Origin: Rebecca billardiae RCC1528
Lineage: Eukaryota; Haptophyta
Reading direction: 5' to 3'
DNA length: 64,000 nucleotides
Assembly: GCA_965240325.2 (NCBI GenBank)
Contig: OZ251226.1
Span: 1,240,001-1,304,000 of the forward strand
Shown: piece by piece, positions 52,607 to 63,194 of the stretch
Numbering within the stretch: the stretch's first letter is position 1
How the letters are laid out: each line of letters begins with the position of its first letter
Notes under the pieces: model-generated
The model's database searches: none
Told to the model about the DNA's origin: nothing
Seen by the model: the letters and a program-made list of their open reading frames with translations, nothing else
Made by a program: the position numbers and the translations under genes

Positions 52607-52801
52607 CAACGAGCAGTCAGCAGTCGTCTGATCTCAGTCCAGAGCGGCTGGAGGTCGCCTGACCAGGACGGTGAGGCTGAGCTGTGTCACTATACTGCCT
52701 GTGTGCGTTCAGACCGTCCGAAGACGTCTAGTTCGACTGAGTCCACTGCTAACTAGGTACGCCCGGCTCACAGCAAATCACAGCATGCAATGCGGCAACA
52801 C

Positions 52802-55800
52802 TCAATTCGGCGACGACATGCGTGGGCTCCGCCTGGGGCTGGGCGCCCGGCCCGCGCCGGCGGTGGGGCTCAGCCCACGCGTGGAGAGGCTCGAGCGTCG
52901 CGGCTCCGTGGCAGAGCCATCCGCTCTGCTCGGCGCCGGGGCGTGCCCCCGGGGGCCTGCGCCGCCGGCCGCGCCCGCCGGCGACGGCGCGAGCGGCCGG
53001 AGCCGTGGCGTGCGCGACGGCCGGCACGGGAGCCCGGCAGGAGACGGCCTCGGCACCTCCGCCAGCCGAGGCGCATGCGGCCCTCCAGCCCCTCCCAGAC
53101 TCGTCCGGCCGTCCGCGGCGCCGGTGCGCGCGCTCTCCTCGTGAGCCAGCTCGTCCGCCGAGGCCGAGGCGCCGCCGGTGCCGAACAGGGCGAGCACTGC
53201 GCCGCCCTCGTCGCCCTCCGCGCTCTCCGCGCCGCTGCTGCGCCGGCGGTGCGCCGAGCGGGGCGAGGCGTCGCGGAACGAGGGAGCCCCGGAGCTCGCT
53301 GCGCTGCTGAGGGTGCTGCTGTCCGCCGATCGCGACGATGGAGTCCCGCTCGGCCGGCGCTGAGACAGCGGCGGAGTGTCCGAGCGAGGCGCACGGCTGG
53401 GCAGCGCACCCCCGCGCGGCGAGGCCGCGCCAAGCTCCGACTCCGCAGCCGCGCCGCGCGCAAGCTGGTGCCCATACGTCCACCTGCTGAGAGCGCCGCC
53501 CGGACCGGCGGGGGCGAGCGTGGCAGTGGGGCTGGTGGCCTCGGCGTGCGTCGCGCCTCGCTCGCGCCGGCCGTCGGCACTGCCACCGGTGGAACGGCGG
53601 CTGCCCACGGCGAGCGGCGGCGCGCTCGTGGACGCCACGCTCGCAGCCACACCCGCGGCCGCAGCACGGCCGCACGCGGGCGCGGCGGCGCCACTCGCCC
53701 CGGCAGCCGCGCTGCCGCGCGCGTCGCCCTCGGCGCTCCAGCCAGCCGCGGCCGCGCCTGCCAGCACGTTGCGCCGCGCGCCGAGCGGGCTGCTCGGCGC
53801 GCTGCGTGAGATCGCGCTGCCGCGCGTGTGCCTGCGCGACTCGCCGACGTCGAGTGACGGCAGCTGGTGCTGTGCGCGCGCGGCTCGCCCGCCCAAGGGG
53901 CGTTGCCCAGTCGGCGAGGCCGCACCGTCGTGCGCAGCAGGGCGCGCGCCATCGCTCAGAGTTGTAGTAGTACCGAGGAGGCTGCTCGCGCACGCGCGCC
54001 TCGGATGAGCGTCGCTGTCTGAGCGCTGCTCTGCGTGCGCGCCAGCCCCAGGCGGCGCGTCCGCGTCGTCGTCATCTCCCGCGTCACTGCCGGACTCACT
54101 GCTGCCGTCGCCAGCTCGCACCAGCTGGAAGGCGAGCTGCGGCGCCTCGGGCCTTTGACTCAACACCGCCGGGAGCGGCCTGAGAGGCGTGGCCGTCGGC
54201 GGCGGCGGCGGCGGTGCCGTGCTGCTCGTGCCCATGGTTGCACTCGCTGTGACAGGCCGAGTCCACGTCTGCGCGCGGCGCTGCGCGGTGCCCACGTGCG
54301 TCGCTGGCGACGGCGGCGGCGGCGTGCGCCCGGCCGTGGGCTGGGCCAGAGGCGATGGCGGTGCCGGCGGCAGCCGAGCACTTCCATCCACGTCGTCGTC
54401 CGCGCCGCCCTTCCCAAGGAAAAGCGCCAGCTGGCGGTTGGCCGCTGCCTGTGCAGCTTGCTGAGTGGTTGGCAGCGCGGTGGTGGGGTCACGCGGCGCA
54501 GCGGGCTGCGCTGCGTCGTGCCGTGCGCAGACCTGCGCCGCAAGCTGGCTGCGCAGCGCCGCCGCATCGCCGCCGCCGAGGGTGGAGCGCTCGGCTGCCC
54601 CGCACGCCGCCTCGCGAGCGCTGCGCTCCGATGCCACCGCAATCGCCTCGCAAGCGCCCGCAGTCGTCTGCAGCGAGCGCAGCTGCTGCCTCAGCAGGCG
54701 CAGGGCGCCGTCGATCCCCGCGCTGGGCGCGGCGCCCGACCCGCCTGCAGCGTCGCCCACCGCGCCCGCACACGGCGCCGCGGCCGAAGGGCTCGGCGCG
54801 ACACCAGCGCCGGCGGTGCGCGGGCGCTGGGGCCGAGCCATCGTCGAGGGCGCCTCCGTCACGCGCTGTGCCGTCGTCGGCCGTGCAGCGCCTACGCCCG
54901 GCGTCGGCGTGGGCGGAGGCGCCTCGGGGGGTGCGTGCGACGAGGGCGTCGAGCCCGGCGTCGAAGCTGTCCGCAGGCCCCGCGGCGCGCGCGGACTGGC
55001 AGCCGCCGTCCCGGACACCGTCCCAGACAGCCGGTTCGGCTGAGGCGGCGAGCGCACAGGGCTAAGCGCCGGCCGCGAGGGGCCACTTTTCGCCGGCTGG
55101 CGACCGTGGCCGGCGACACTCACGGGGCTCGCGGTGTGGCCGGCGCTCGCGACGCCCAGCGTGCCGCTGCGCTGCAGCCGCGCGCGCAGCGCCGCCGTCT
55201 CAGACAGCGCGAGTGTGATCTCCCGGCGCACCGAGATCGCTCGTTGCAGACGACTCGAAGGTGGCTGGCCGCCAGGCGAGCGGGGCGGGTCAGGGGTAGC
55301 TGGCTGCGCCGCCAGTCGGGCCGCCGGCGAGAGCAGCGCCGAGAGCGTCGAGGAGCGAGACATGCGCGCCCGGGCGTCGAAGCCGAGCGGCACGCCCACG
55401 CCAACGGAAAGCTCGAGCGCGTGGACAAGTGCGGCGCGCGGCGCGGCGTGCGCGCGCGCCGGGCTTGGCGACGACGACTCGGCATCGTCGAGCGCGTCCG
55501 CGACAGCCGCGTGCGCCCAGCAGTCGACGAGCGCGTCGGCGCTGTCCGAGAGGAGCGCGCTGGCCTCCGACGAAGGCACCGGGCTCGGCTCGAGCGCGTG
55601 CGCCCGCAGATGGCGCGGCGTGTCCACGGGTACATTCACAACCAGCGCTTTGAGAGTGCGTACGAGGTTGGTGGCTGCCGCGTGCGTCGACGGCGGCGCG
55701 GCGGCGGGCGCGGCGGCGGCGGGCGGCGGCAGCGCGGCCGCCGTGTACACGGCCTGTGCGTCCTCCGTCGCCCTCGCCACGGGCACGAGGCCAGGCGGCA

Positions 55801-56794
55801 GCTCGACCGGCGGCGTGCGCGCACCCTCCTCCTCCTCCTCCTCCTCGTCCCCGCTGCGCGCGGCGGCGTCGTCCTCCGCCGCCGAGTCGGACGCCGTCCA
55901 TCCGGACTGCGACGAGCCGGACTCGGACGAGCCCGAGTTGCGACGTAGGACCGGGTCAGCGCGCACCTGCGCCGCGGGTCGCAGCACGCGCTCCGCGCCC
56001 GCCAACGCGCGCGTCGCCTCCACGCGGCGCAGCAGGTCGGCGAGCTCGTCGGCTGTCTCCTCGAACAGACCACGCCCGCTCGGCCGTCCGAGCGCGCTCT
56101 CGAGCGCGGCGCGCGGGTCGCGCATCACGGTGATCCGCCGGAACAGCCGGGTGAGGAAGAGCTCGTACGCGTTTGCGTCCGCTCCTTCGACCCACGTGTC
56201 CGCGAGCTCGAACAGCGACGCACAGAACGTCTCGATGGTCATGCCGCCGTGTGGCGAGGCTTCGCTCAGCCGGTCCGCGCGGTCCGCGAGCTGCCGGGAG
56301 AGATCGAGCTGCCAGTCGGCGAGAGCGAGCCGGCGGGCTTTGGCCGAGATGGCCTGGCCCGGGCCGGTACATACGCCCAGAGCGCGCGCGACGCGCTCGA
56401 AGAAGTCGACGTACACCTCTCGCGAGAGCACCTCGTCGTCTGCGCTTCGGCCGAGAAGCACCCAGAAGCGCGAGATCGCGAGGATGATCTTGGGCGAGTG
56501 CAGCAGCGCGCGGCGCTCGTTCAGCGCGGCGAGCGCCTCGGCCTCCGAGCCGCGCGCGTGGTAGCTCATCGAGCGCGCTCGCCCGTCGTACGCGAGCCGC
56601 TCAAAGTGGAATTTGTCCGCTGGCGTCACGCGCTTTTGGAGGATGTCCGCGTGCCGCGCAAGCGCGCGCTCACCGCGCTCAGCAGCGACCGCGGCCACCG
56701 CGGAGGCGGTGGGGAGGGGTGCATCCGCTTTCGTATTCCACGAGCGCCGGCGAGCGCGCGTGTCCACGACGAATTGGCTGAGTACCTCCTCCAT
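52802..56794 (-). CDS. Long Ser/Pro/Ala-rich protein with conserved N-terminal helical domain
   Basis: An intronless frame of 1,330 residues from ATG 56794. The first 240 residues look folded and helical: MEEVLSQFVVDTRARRRSW, ISRFWVLLGRSADDEVLSRE, then MTIETFCASLFELADTW and NAYELFLTRLFRRI. Similar text occurs in uncharacterised proteins of flagellate protists, as far as I recall, but I cannot name a family. An acidic run (DEEEEEEEG) follows near residue 320. The remaining 1,000 residues are Ser, Pro, Ala and Arg-rich and probably disordered, with many SP/TP sites typical of phosphorylation targets. It ends PRRSPRMSSPN. Its 3' end lies 420 bases from array copy 4. Confidence 0.65.
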   Translation of the reverse strand: MEEVLSQFVVDTRARRRSWNTKADAPLPTASAVAAVAAERGERALARHADILQKRVTPADKFHFERLAYDGRARSMSYHARGSEAEALAALNERRALLHSPKIILAISRFWVLLGRSADDEVLSREVYVDFFERVARALGVCTGPGQAISAKARRLALADWQLDLSRQLADRADRLSEASPHGGMTIETFCASLFELADTWVEGADANAYELFLTRLFRRITVMRDPRAALESALGRPSGRGLFEETADELADLLRRVEATRALAGAERVLRPAAQVRADPVLRRNSGSSESGSSQSGWTASDSAAEDDAAARSGDEEEEEEEGARTPPVELPPGLVPVARATEDAQAVYTAAALPPPAAAAPAAAPPSTHAAATNLVRTLKALVVNVPVDTPRHLRAHALEPSPVPSSEASALLSDSADALVDCWAHAAVADALDDAESSSPSPARAHAAPRAALVHALELSVGVGVPLGFDARARMSRSSTLSALLSPAARLAAQPATPDPPRSPGGQPPSSRLQRAISVRREITLALSETAALRARLQRSGTLGVASAGHTASPVSVAGHGRQPAKSGPSRPALSPVRSPPQPNRLSGTVSGTAAASPRAPRGLRTASTPGSTPSSHAPPEAPPPTPTPGVGAARPTTAQRVTEAPSTMARPQRPRTAGAGVAPSPSAAAPCAGAVGDAAGGSGAAPSAGIDGALRLLRQQLRSLQTTAGACEAIAVASERSAREAACGAAERSTLGGGDAAALRSQLAAQVCARHDAAQPAAPRDPTTALPTTQQAAQAAANRQLALFLGKGGADDDVDGSARLPPAPPSPLAQPTAGRTPPPPSPATHVGTAQRRAQTWTRPVTASATMGTSSTAPPPPPPTATPLRPLPAVLSQRPEAPQLAFQLVRAGDGSSESGSDAGDDDDADAPPGAGAHAEQRSDSDAHPRRACASSLLGTTTTLSDGARPAAHDGAASPTGQRPLGGRAARAQHQLPSLDVGESRRHTRGSAISRSAPSSPLGARRNVLAGAAAAGWSAEGDARGSAAAGASGAAAPACGRAAAAGVAASVASTSAPPLAVGSRRSTGGSADGRRERGATHAEATSPTATLAPAGPGGALSRWTYGHQLARGAAAESELGAASPRGGALPSRAPRSDTPPLSQRRPSGTPSSRSADSSTLSSAASSGAPSFRDASPRSAHRRRSSGAESAEGDEGGAVLALFGTGGASASADELAHEESARTGAADGRTSLGGAGGPHAPRLAEVPRPSPAGLPCRPSRTPRLRPLAPSPAGAAGGAGPRGHAPAPSRADGSATEPRRSSLSTRGLSPTAGAGRAPSPRRSPRMSSPN

Positions 56795-57419
56795 CGACGC
56801 CCCACCTCGCGGGCCGGCGACGCCGAGCCTGGGAGGGTGGTGCAGTGCGAGCCTGCGTGGTCCTCAAAGGGTGCCAGAATCCGATTCGCGCTCTCCATGA
56901 CACGATCGGAGATCGATATTGATTCCTTTCTGGGATATGATGATGATGGTCACTCCTGCCCAACGATGATTGAAATGTAGTGGTGGGGGTTGACGATGTA
57001 AACCTTCTGACCCAGGATTCGAGAAGTTTGTATTGTGCGCAATCACGGAAGCGTCGACCGTGGCGAGCGGCCTTATTATTTTCTTAGTATACTAGAGAGT
57101 GAGTTGCAGCCGCCGCTGCACGCCGGCAGCAGCTTAATTCACGAATCACGACCATCCGCCTTATTCAGACGTTGATAGCCGGGTGCGGACAGCGCGCTGC
57201 AGACTCGGCACTCGCTGATGCAGAGCCAGACGACGCCGCCGTGCGCACGTGCCAGCCCTGAGGACTTCTTAAATGAACTGGCTCAGATTGATGGTTTGCT
57301 GGCAGCCAGCCAGCAGCGTCATACTAAGACAGCTGGCGGTCGTCATTATATTCGTCAAGGTAGCTTCTGCCGCCACGGTCCCGAGTGCTGGCGGACGCTG
57401 GGGCGGGTGCCGGGTGCAG
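56795..57419. other. Intergenic
   Basis: About 620 bases upstream of the long Ser/Pro-rich gene. AT-rich around 57070-57105 (TTATTATTTTCTTAGTATAC). No gene or repeat is seen. Confidence 0.45.
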
Positions 57420-57985
57420 CCTGCGTTGACAACTGCGCAGGGCACGCATCAAGCGCGCGCCCCTACTGTCTACTGAGCCTCGCACCGTGTATGATAATGA
57501 GTAGGGCTGGTGGACGGCCGTACTGAACACTTGCAGGCGACGCCCGGTGCGCAGTACGATCCAGTCGAGCAACACTGATTCGGCGCACCGCCGTCGAGAG
57601 TTCGGCAGCAGCAGGGCCAGGCAGCCAGGTGCCAACCGCGCAGGGCACGGCACGCATCAAGCGCGCGCGCCGACTGAGCCTCGGACCGTAGGGCTGGTGG
57701 ACGGCCGTAAACACTTGCAGGCGAGGCCCGGTGCGCACATCCAGTCGAGCAACACTGATCGGCGCGCCGCCGTCGAGAGTTGCAGCAGCAGAGGCAGGCA
57801 GCCAGGTGCCAACCGCGCAGGGCATGGCACGCATCAAAACAGTTGCAGGCGAGGCCCGGTGCGCAGATCCAGTCGAGCAACGCGGACGGCGGCGCGCCAC
57901 TCCGTCGAGAGATGTAGAGAGTTGCAACCGCCGGGGCAGGTCGTTAGGTGACAACCGCGCAGGACACGCATCAAGCGTGCGCCTC
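57420..57985. repeat. Degenerate tandem repeats, 140-200 bp period
   Basis: The segment AACCGCGCAGGGCA with ACGCATCAA recurs near 57430, 57632, 57810 and 57952. The segment ATCCAGTCGAGCAAC recurs near 57558, 57737 and 57868, and GTCGAGAGTTG-like text between them. Copies have indels. Short open frames across them are side-effects of the repetition. Confidence 0.75.
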
Positions 57986-58597
57986 CTGAGCGCCGGGCAG
58001 GAGAGCGGCCGTGATCAGTTGCAAGCGACGCCCGTCGTGCGGATCACTCGATCACTCGTCGAGCCGTCGGGATCACTCGTCGAGCGTTACAGATCGGTCA
58101 TCCGGGCACCCGGTCGTGAGGTGCAGGCGAGGTGCAGGTGGAGGACGGCCGTCGACAGTTGCAGGTGACAGGGCGTGAACATCTTGCTCACACATCACCC
58201 CGACGGTCCACACCCTCGGTCGCAGCCCCGCGGCGCCCGCGGTGGCATCTCGACCTCCCGTCACGGCGGTCAGCCTGGCCCGAGCGCCCCCTCTATTTCT
58301 TTGGAGCGGGCCCCTCTTGACGAGCGAGTATCATCGCGGTTGCTGTCAAATAATGAGCCGCCAATTAAATTGAGTCGCGTCGGCTGTAATCGATCGACGA
58401 ATACGACCCCTGCGTTGAATACTTGTACCTCGCAGCTGTATATTGAACAATACTCATGGCCGCGCGGGGCCCAAATAGCGGCAACTCAAGCAGGAAAGGA
58501 CAAACGCGTGCCTCACACGTGGATTGGCACTATCTACTGTCGCAGCAAATATGTGCGAAGACTGTCCCAACCACGGGTACGCGGGGTAAAAGCCGGT

Positions 58598-58680
58598 GAT
58601 CCGCTGACTTTCGGAGTAAAACCCCTCGATCCGCTGACTTTCGGAGTAAAAAGCGTCGATCCGCTGACTTTTCATAGAGA
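58598..58680. repeat. Three 30-bp direct repeats
   Basis: GATCCGCTGACTTTCGGAGT (third copy altered at the end) starts at 58598, 58628 and 58658. Function unknown. Confidence 0.85.
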
Positions 58681-59442
58681 AAACTTCGAATTGTGGGCAT
58701 TTTCGTAACTAACCGTACAGCGCCGAGATTACGCGGGCTCTGCGATCCATGGCGAGCTTGTGACTTGGGGCGGCGACTCGCGCAGCAGTTTGGCCGCTCG
58801 ATGTACGAGTTCGCGTCCGGACGAGTACGCGCGGCATGCAGGCTGCCGCCAGTGGGTACTGGCTACGAGTCCAAGCCCGCATGACCCTCACATCTCGAGT
58901 CTGCACCCTGCCGTTCGCTGTGTCAAAGCAGTCGCAACGCACAAGCGTCGTTGAGTGTCGATCGGCTGCGCGAGCGCGGTCTCGCCCCGCCCAACCCAAG
59001 TGTGTGCGAGTGAGCATGTGTCTTGAGCATGTGGCGTGCGTTGACGCCATCCGCGACGGCCGACATGGCCATGGAGCGCCCGCATCACTCGCCTGCACCG
59101 TGCCCTTCATAGCCTACGGGAAGCTCCGCAAATCTGTTGATTTTGCTCTTTTTTGCCCGTTGGAGTCATGTTCTTCGCTTGGTTCTTCGTGCACTGAAAA
59201 CCCTATTTTAAAGAATGAATTTTAGCGCGCGCGGGCGGCAGCGGAGCGCAACCAACCCGCGGAGTGTCCGAAGGAGATCTCCGAGACGCTAAATGTGAGC
59301 CAATTTTTGTCGCCTGCGCACCAACCTTGCGCCCGGGACCGACCATTAAAGTTGAGTGAGTCTCCCGTGAGTCTCCCGGCGCTGTACGGCTAACCCGACA
59401 TCTGCCGCGCGGATCCACTTTACACGATTAAGTAGAGTAGAA
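58681..59442. other. Intergenic, no gene seen
   Basis: About 760 bases of moderate GC. Short frames on both strands have no recognisable protein text. Confidence 0.4.
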
Positions 59443-59868
59443 ACTGTACAGCTTGAATTACTCAGAATAAGAGCGCACACAGCTCAGGCAGGCGAGATCG
59501 ACGCCCGCCAACTGTCACCGCCCATGAAGCCGTCGCCGATTGTAGCGCCGTCGGAAGATTCGTTCAGCCGTCCGCCTGCGAGGCCTGGATGAGGGTTGCT
59601 GCCGCCTCGGGGCAGCATCAGCACTACTATGACGTCGACAGGTATTTCAATGCTGCGATCGGTGACGTCGACAGGTATTTCAATGCTGCGATCGGTGACC
59701 ACTGAGCCTCAGCCTGTGACTGTGAGGCAGTTGATGTCTGATGAGTGTGACTGGCGGTGGCCTAGCTATTATAAAATGTGAATCAAAATTAAATATAGTT
59801 AATACTGTCAATCTCGCCTGCCTGAGCTGTGTGCGTCTCTTATTCTTAGTATAGTTAGTAAACTGTAC
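59443..59868. mobile_element. MITE-like element with about 55-bp inverted arms
   Basis: The left arm (59443-59498) and the reverse complement of 59811-59868 share GTACAG near the outside and AATAAGAG, CGCACACAGCTCAGGCAGG and CGAGAT inside. The element is about 426 bp, has no coding capacity, and carries a 33-bp tandem duplication in the middle. A related arm is at 52563-52606. No target duplication is clear. Confidence 0.75.
59631..59696 (+). repeat. Two perfect 33-bp tandem repeats in the MITE
   Basis: GACGTCGACAGGTATTTCAA plus TGCTGCGATCGGT, twice in succession (59631 and 59664). Confidence 0.95.
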
Positions 59869-60069
59869 TTCATGGCCATTTACCGCATGCCGGATCGGGA
59901 AGACGGAAGTCCATCACAACGTGTCAGCTGCCGCTGGTGAGTCGGCGGATACTCGATGCCGCTGCTGCCCGGCCGTCCCGAAGGCTACCGTCTCCTATGA
60001 GACCTGTGTCCGAGATGAGTCGATCACCGTAGCCTGCCACCTGAGTCTGAGTGACCTGACGAGTACCTG

Positions 60070-60648
60070 TCAGAAACTAGTCGGCGGCAAGGAGTCGTCC
60101 GAGAATGATACACTTCCACTCGAGCGGTCTTGCTGGAGTGGCTTGTAGTAGGCCACGTGCCGATAGCCCTGGAGACCGTCGATACGCACGCGCGCCGACG
60201 CCGCATTCCGCAAAGCCTTGGGGCGCCCAATCTCGCAGCACAGGCCCGGCGTCACTTTTGCTCCCTGCGGGCATAGCGTTGCCCGGTGCAGCTCGGCCAC
60301 GTTCGACCGAAGGTAGGCCAGGTCGTCACGTGCCGTGATACAGAATTGGCGGCACATAGAGCGATCGTTATTCCAGTTGCCACACGAGTAGTAGAACGTG
60401 CCGGTGCAGTTGTCCATGACGAACGAATGGTCCTGTGAACAGAAGGAACTACTACTGAAGGATGCATAAGGGGTGTACGATGCGCCACCTGCGGGCGTGG
60501 GGGTCAAAGAATAGCGAGCTGCTCGCCGGTCTGCGCGATAGTCAGAGGCGCGCAGTGGGCCCCAGAGCGAAATACCCACGAACAGTGCCAGCGCCAGCAG
60601 CGAGGCCAGCACTGTGACACGCGTCAGGCGGCCATCGTGCTCGGCCAT
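60070..60648 (-). CDS. Small Cys-rich type II membrane protein of unknown function
   Basis: 192 residues from ATG 60648 (only a GTG further upstream). A short basic start (MAEHDGRLTR) is followed by one membrane helix (VTVLASLLALALFVGISLW), giving a type II or signal-anchor topology. The rest would face the lumen or outside and has eight Cys (SFCSQDH, DNCTGTFYYSCGNW, SMCRQFC, ATLCPQG, GLCCEIG), probably disulfide-bonded. I do not recognise the domain. It is head-to-head with a secretory glycosyltransferase-like gene, which suggests, without proving, co-expression. Confidence 0.5.
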   Translation of the reverse strand: MAEHDGRLTRVTVLASLLALALFVGISLWGPLRASDYRADRRAARYSLTPTPAGGASYTPYASFSSSSFCSQDHSFVMDNCTGTFYYSCGNWNNDRSMCRQFCITARDDLAYLRSNVAELHRATLCPQGAKVTPGLCCEIGRPKALRNAASARVRIDGLQGYRHVAYYKPLQQDRSSGSVSFSDDSLPPTSF

Positions 60649-60711
60649 TGCGGTTCGTGCTGATGCTGATTGCTGAGTGCTGACTGCTGAGCAACCGTGA
60701 TTGGCCGAGAA
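60649..60711. promoter_or_regulatory. Short bidirectional promoter interval
   Basis: 63 bases between two divergent start codons (minus-strand 60648 and plus-strand 60712), the same spacing as at 10947-11009. It contains the short repeat GCTGAxTGCTGA (60663-60692). Confidence 0.4.
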
Positions 60712-61971
60712 ATGCACCCGATGGCGTCGTGGAGGAGCGATGGCGTCGTCAACTCGCGTGCTGGTGGTGGTAGTCGATGTCCGCGCACACGATCAGCCGA
60801 TCGTGCTGTCCTGGCTGTGTGCTGCCTGCTTTCGATGGCATGGGCTGGAGACGACGCCGCACGGCTGCATCACGCCGGCGCCAGTGCCCCGACTCGCGTG
60901 GTCGCCACGCTCGGCACCATTCCGGGTCGGGACCCGTCAGACGCCATCGCGAGCCTCCTGGGGCAACAGCCGGCCCTCGACGCTATCCACGTCACCCTGG
61001 GCGGGAGCTCGAAGTTCAATCTGACCACACCGCCGGAGCCGTCCGCCGCTTTGCTCGCCGCCGTCCGCGCTGGTCGCGGGCGCGTGCATCTCCACCGCCT
61101 CAAGCTCAGCGAGGACACCGGACCGGCAGACAAGTACCTGCGCACACTGCGCGTGGAGCGCGAGCCCACGACAGTTGTGCTGGTCGTGGATGACGACAAC
61201 ACATATCCGCCGTCGTTTGCGAACGTGCTGGTGGACGAGCTCACGACGCGTGGACGTGGACATGCTGTGGGCGGCTCGGGCGTCGTCTTTGCAGACGACA
61301 TTGCACGGCACCTCTTCTGCTCGGGGAGCGCGAATCGGTCGTGCGCCGAGCAGATGACAGGGGATTGTGTGGACCCTGACAGCGGGACTACTGTGTATAC
61401 ACGCAGTCTGCGCGAGGGCTGTGCGCGCGGCGCAGAAATGCTGCACGGCTTCTGTGGCATTGCATTCTGGCGCGGAGACATCAACGCGAGCCGGCTGGAC
61501 GCGTTGGTGCGCGCGGTGCCTGGTGGGCCGCACAACTGGGACGACGACCTGCTCCTCGCGACCGAGATGCTTCGCGCGGGTGTGCAACGGTGGACGGTGG
61601 GCGTGCCGGTCCCGGTCTTCACACCTGCTGCATTCGTGCATCCACTCAGCAGCTTCGCTACGCTGCGGTGTGCTGGGTTTGGGCGCACTTTTGGCTACGC
61701 GCTCAAAAACCAGTTCGGGGTGCGATGGCTGCAGCAGCACTGGCAGGCATGGACGCACGTGAATATGTCCACACTGGCGGTGGGAGATGCCCTGGAGGAG
61801 CTCTTCACCACGTGCTTGTCTGACCTCGCTCAGCATGGGCAGAAGATTGCGCAACGGCGGCAAGCCAGGCGGCAACGCGCTGTAGAGATTGAGCAACGGC
61901 GGCAAGCCCGGCGGCAACGCACTGCAGAAAGGCGCGAACGCAAGCGCTCGGCGCGGCCACTTCTCATCTAG
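60712..61971 (+). CDS. Golgi-type glycosyltransferase-like protein (GT-A fold)
   Basis: 419 residues from ATG 60712 (60721 is the next ATG). A hydrophobic stretch (AVLAVCCLLSMAWAG) near residue 35 is a signal anchor or cleaved signal. TTVVLVVDDDNTYPPSFANV has the strand plus DxD-type metal motif of GT-A glycosyltransferases (DDD). GFCGIAFWRGDI and HNWDDDLLLATEML later match the acceptor/catalytic region of such enzymes, with an acidic ED-like DDD motif. The Cys pairs and N-glycosylation sites (NRSC, NASR) fit the secretory pathway. The tail is very basic (QRRQARRQR repeated twice, 61852-61940). Sugar and acceptor are unknown. Confidence 0.6.
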   Translation: MHPMASWRSDGVVNSRAGGGSRCPRTRSADRAVLAVCCLLSMAWAGDDAARLHHAGASAPTRVVATLGTIPGRDPSDAIASLLGQQPALDAIHVTLGGSSKFNLTTPPEPSAALLAAVRAGRGRVHLHRLKLSEDTGPADKYLRTLRVEREPTTVVLVVDDDNTYPPSFANVLVDELTTRGRGHAVGGSGVVFADDIARHLFCSGSANRSCAEQMTGDCVDPDSGTTVYTRSLREGCARGAEMLHGFCGIAFWRGDINASRLDALVRAVPGGPHNWDDDLLLATEMLRAGVQRWTVGVPVPVFTPAAFVHPLSSFATLRCAGFGRTFGYALKNQFGVRWLQQHWQAWTHVNMSTLAVGDALEELFTTCLSDLAQHGQKIAQRRQARRQRAVEIEQRRQARRQRTAERRERKRSARPLLI

Positions 61972-63194
61972 CGAATGTTCCTGTGACCAACTGTGTGCGG
62001 GCTTACAAAGATTCAGTCGTGAGTTCCTGTTTGAGTTCACTCAGTTCACAGTGTAAGTTCACTGATCATCCGGTATAATAGTTGTAACTTGTATACCCAT
62101 TACCCGTGCCACCCGCGTCCCATCCAGGAAGCCGGAACCCGCTGAGCCCGATTAGTCCCCGCTCGGACCCGGGGGCGGGGGCTGAGCGACTTTATTGTGC
62201 TTGACCTGCGCTGGTTGAGACCTGTATATATGGCGAGATTGCTCGGGTCGAGATCATTGACGCAGGCGTTAATCTCGCTTGAGGCCTGCTCATGCTGGTC
62301 GAGAACCAACCCGTCTCCGCAACCGTGAGTGCCAACCGTCGCCGATGGCGATGGTGATGCTAGCGCCGTCTGTAGGGGGTCCATGACAGCAGCCCACTGA
62401 TTTGTGATTTTCGACAACCATGCGATTTAGGTGTCTGACGAGCGAGGCGCTTGCGAAGGCACCCACAAATATGTCCCGGAACCCAGCCCAGCCGTCAGAA
62501 GCACGCAAAACCGACTCACCGCGTGCCGTCGCGCGGTCGTGCGCACGCGCCAGCTGCGCCACTGTGTCACATACAGATTCAGCCAAACGTCAACGACTTG
62601 TTATGGCGGCTAAATGACGGTATATCGCCGAACTTACTTATTCATAACCGTTGCAACCCGCCCAAATAAAATTACGGCGGAATTGCTGATGTTTAGAAGG
62701 CACGATGAGTGCGCGTAGAGGGCGAGGAAAAACTACTCCAAGATCGAGCATGTTACCCATTTAATTAGAGACACGTACCCGTATATATGCACATATCTAC
62801 CCGCTTATTATATATAATGCGGGTGTGTTTTAAATATATATTCAGGGTGCTGTCAATATGAGGGTACCTTGTTCACTATTCGTGCTGGGTCATCCGAATA
62901 GGCCGCGCCGCCGCGCGGAGACGGCGGGCTCATGCCACTCGAACCGTGCCGCAGCAGGCCCGGACGGACCTGATGCGGGCGGCGGGCTGCGTGCCGAAGC
63001 ACACTACCAAGCCCACCTCTGAGCATGCCACCATCCCCATAGTCGTGAGAGAGTCCTCCGCCATCGAGGCTTGCGTGCGCAGACTAGCAGTCGCCGCCGC
63101 CGAGCTTGCCGCGGTCCGTTCGGCGACTTCCGTGCCCGTGCTCTGTGTCACCGGCGTCGTCGCCGTTCGTCGTACCCTAGCCCACGCGAGGGCG
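61972..63194. other. Intergenic, with AT-rich hairpin
   Basis: About 1.2 kb with no gene. Between 62740 and 62850 the sequence is AT-rich; ACCCGC at 62799 pairs with GCGGGT ending at 62824 across an AT-rich loop. A short frame at 62420-62617 has no recognisable content. Confidence 0.45.
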
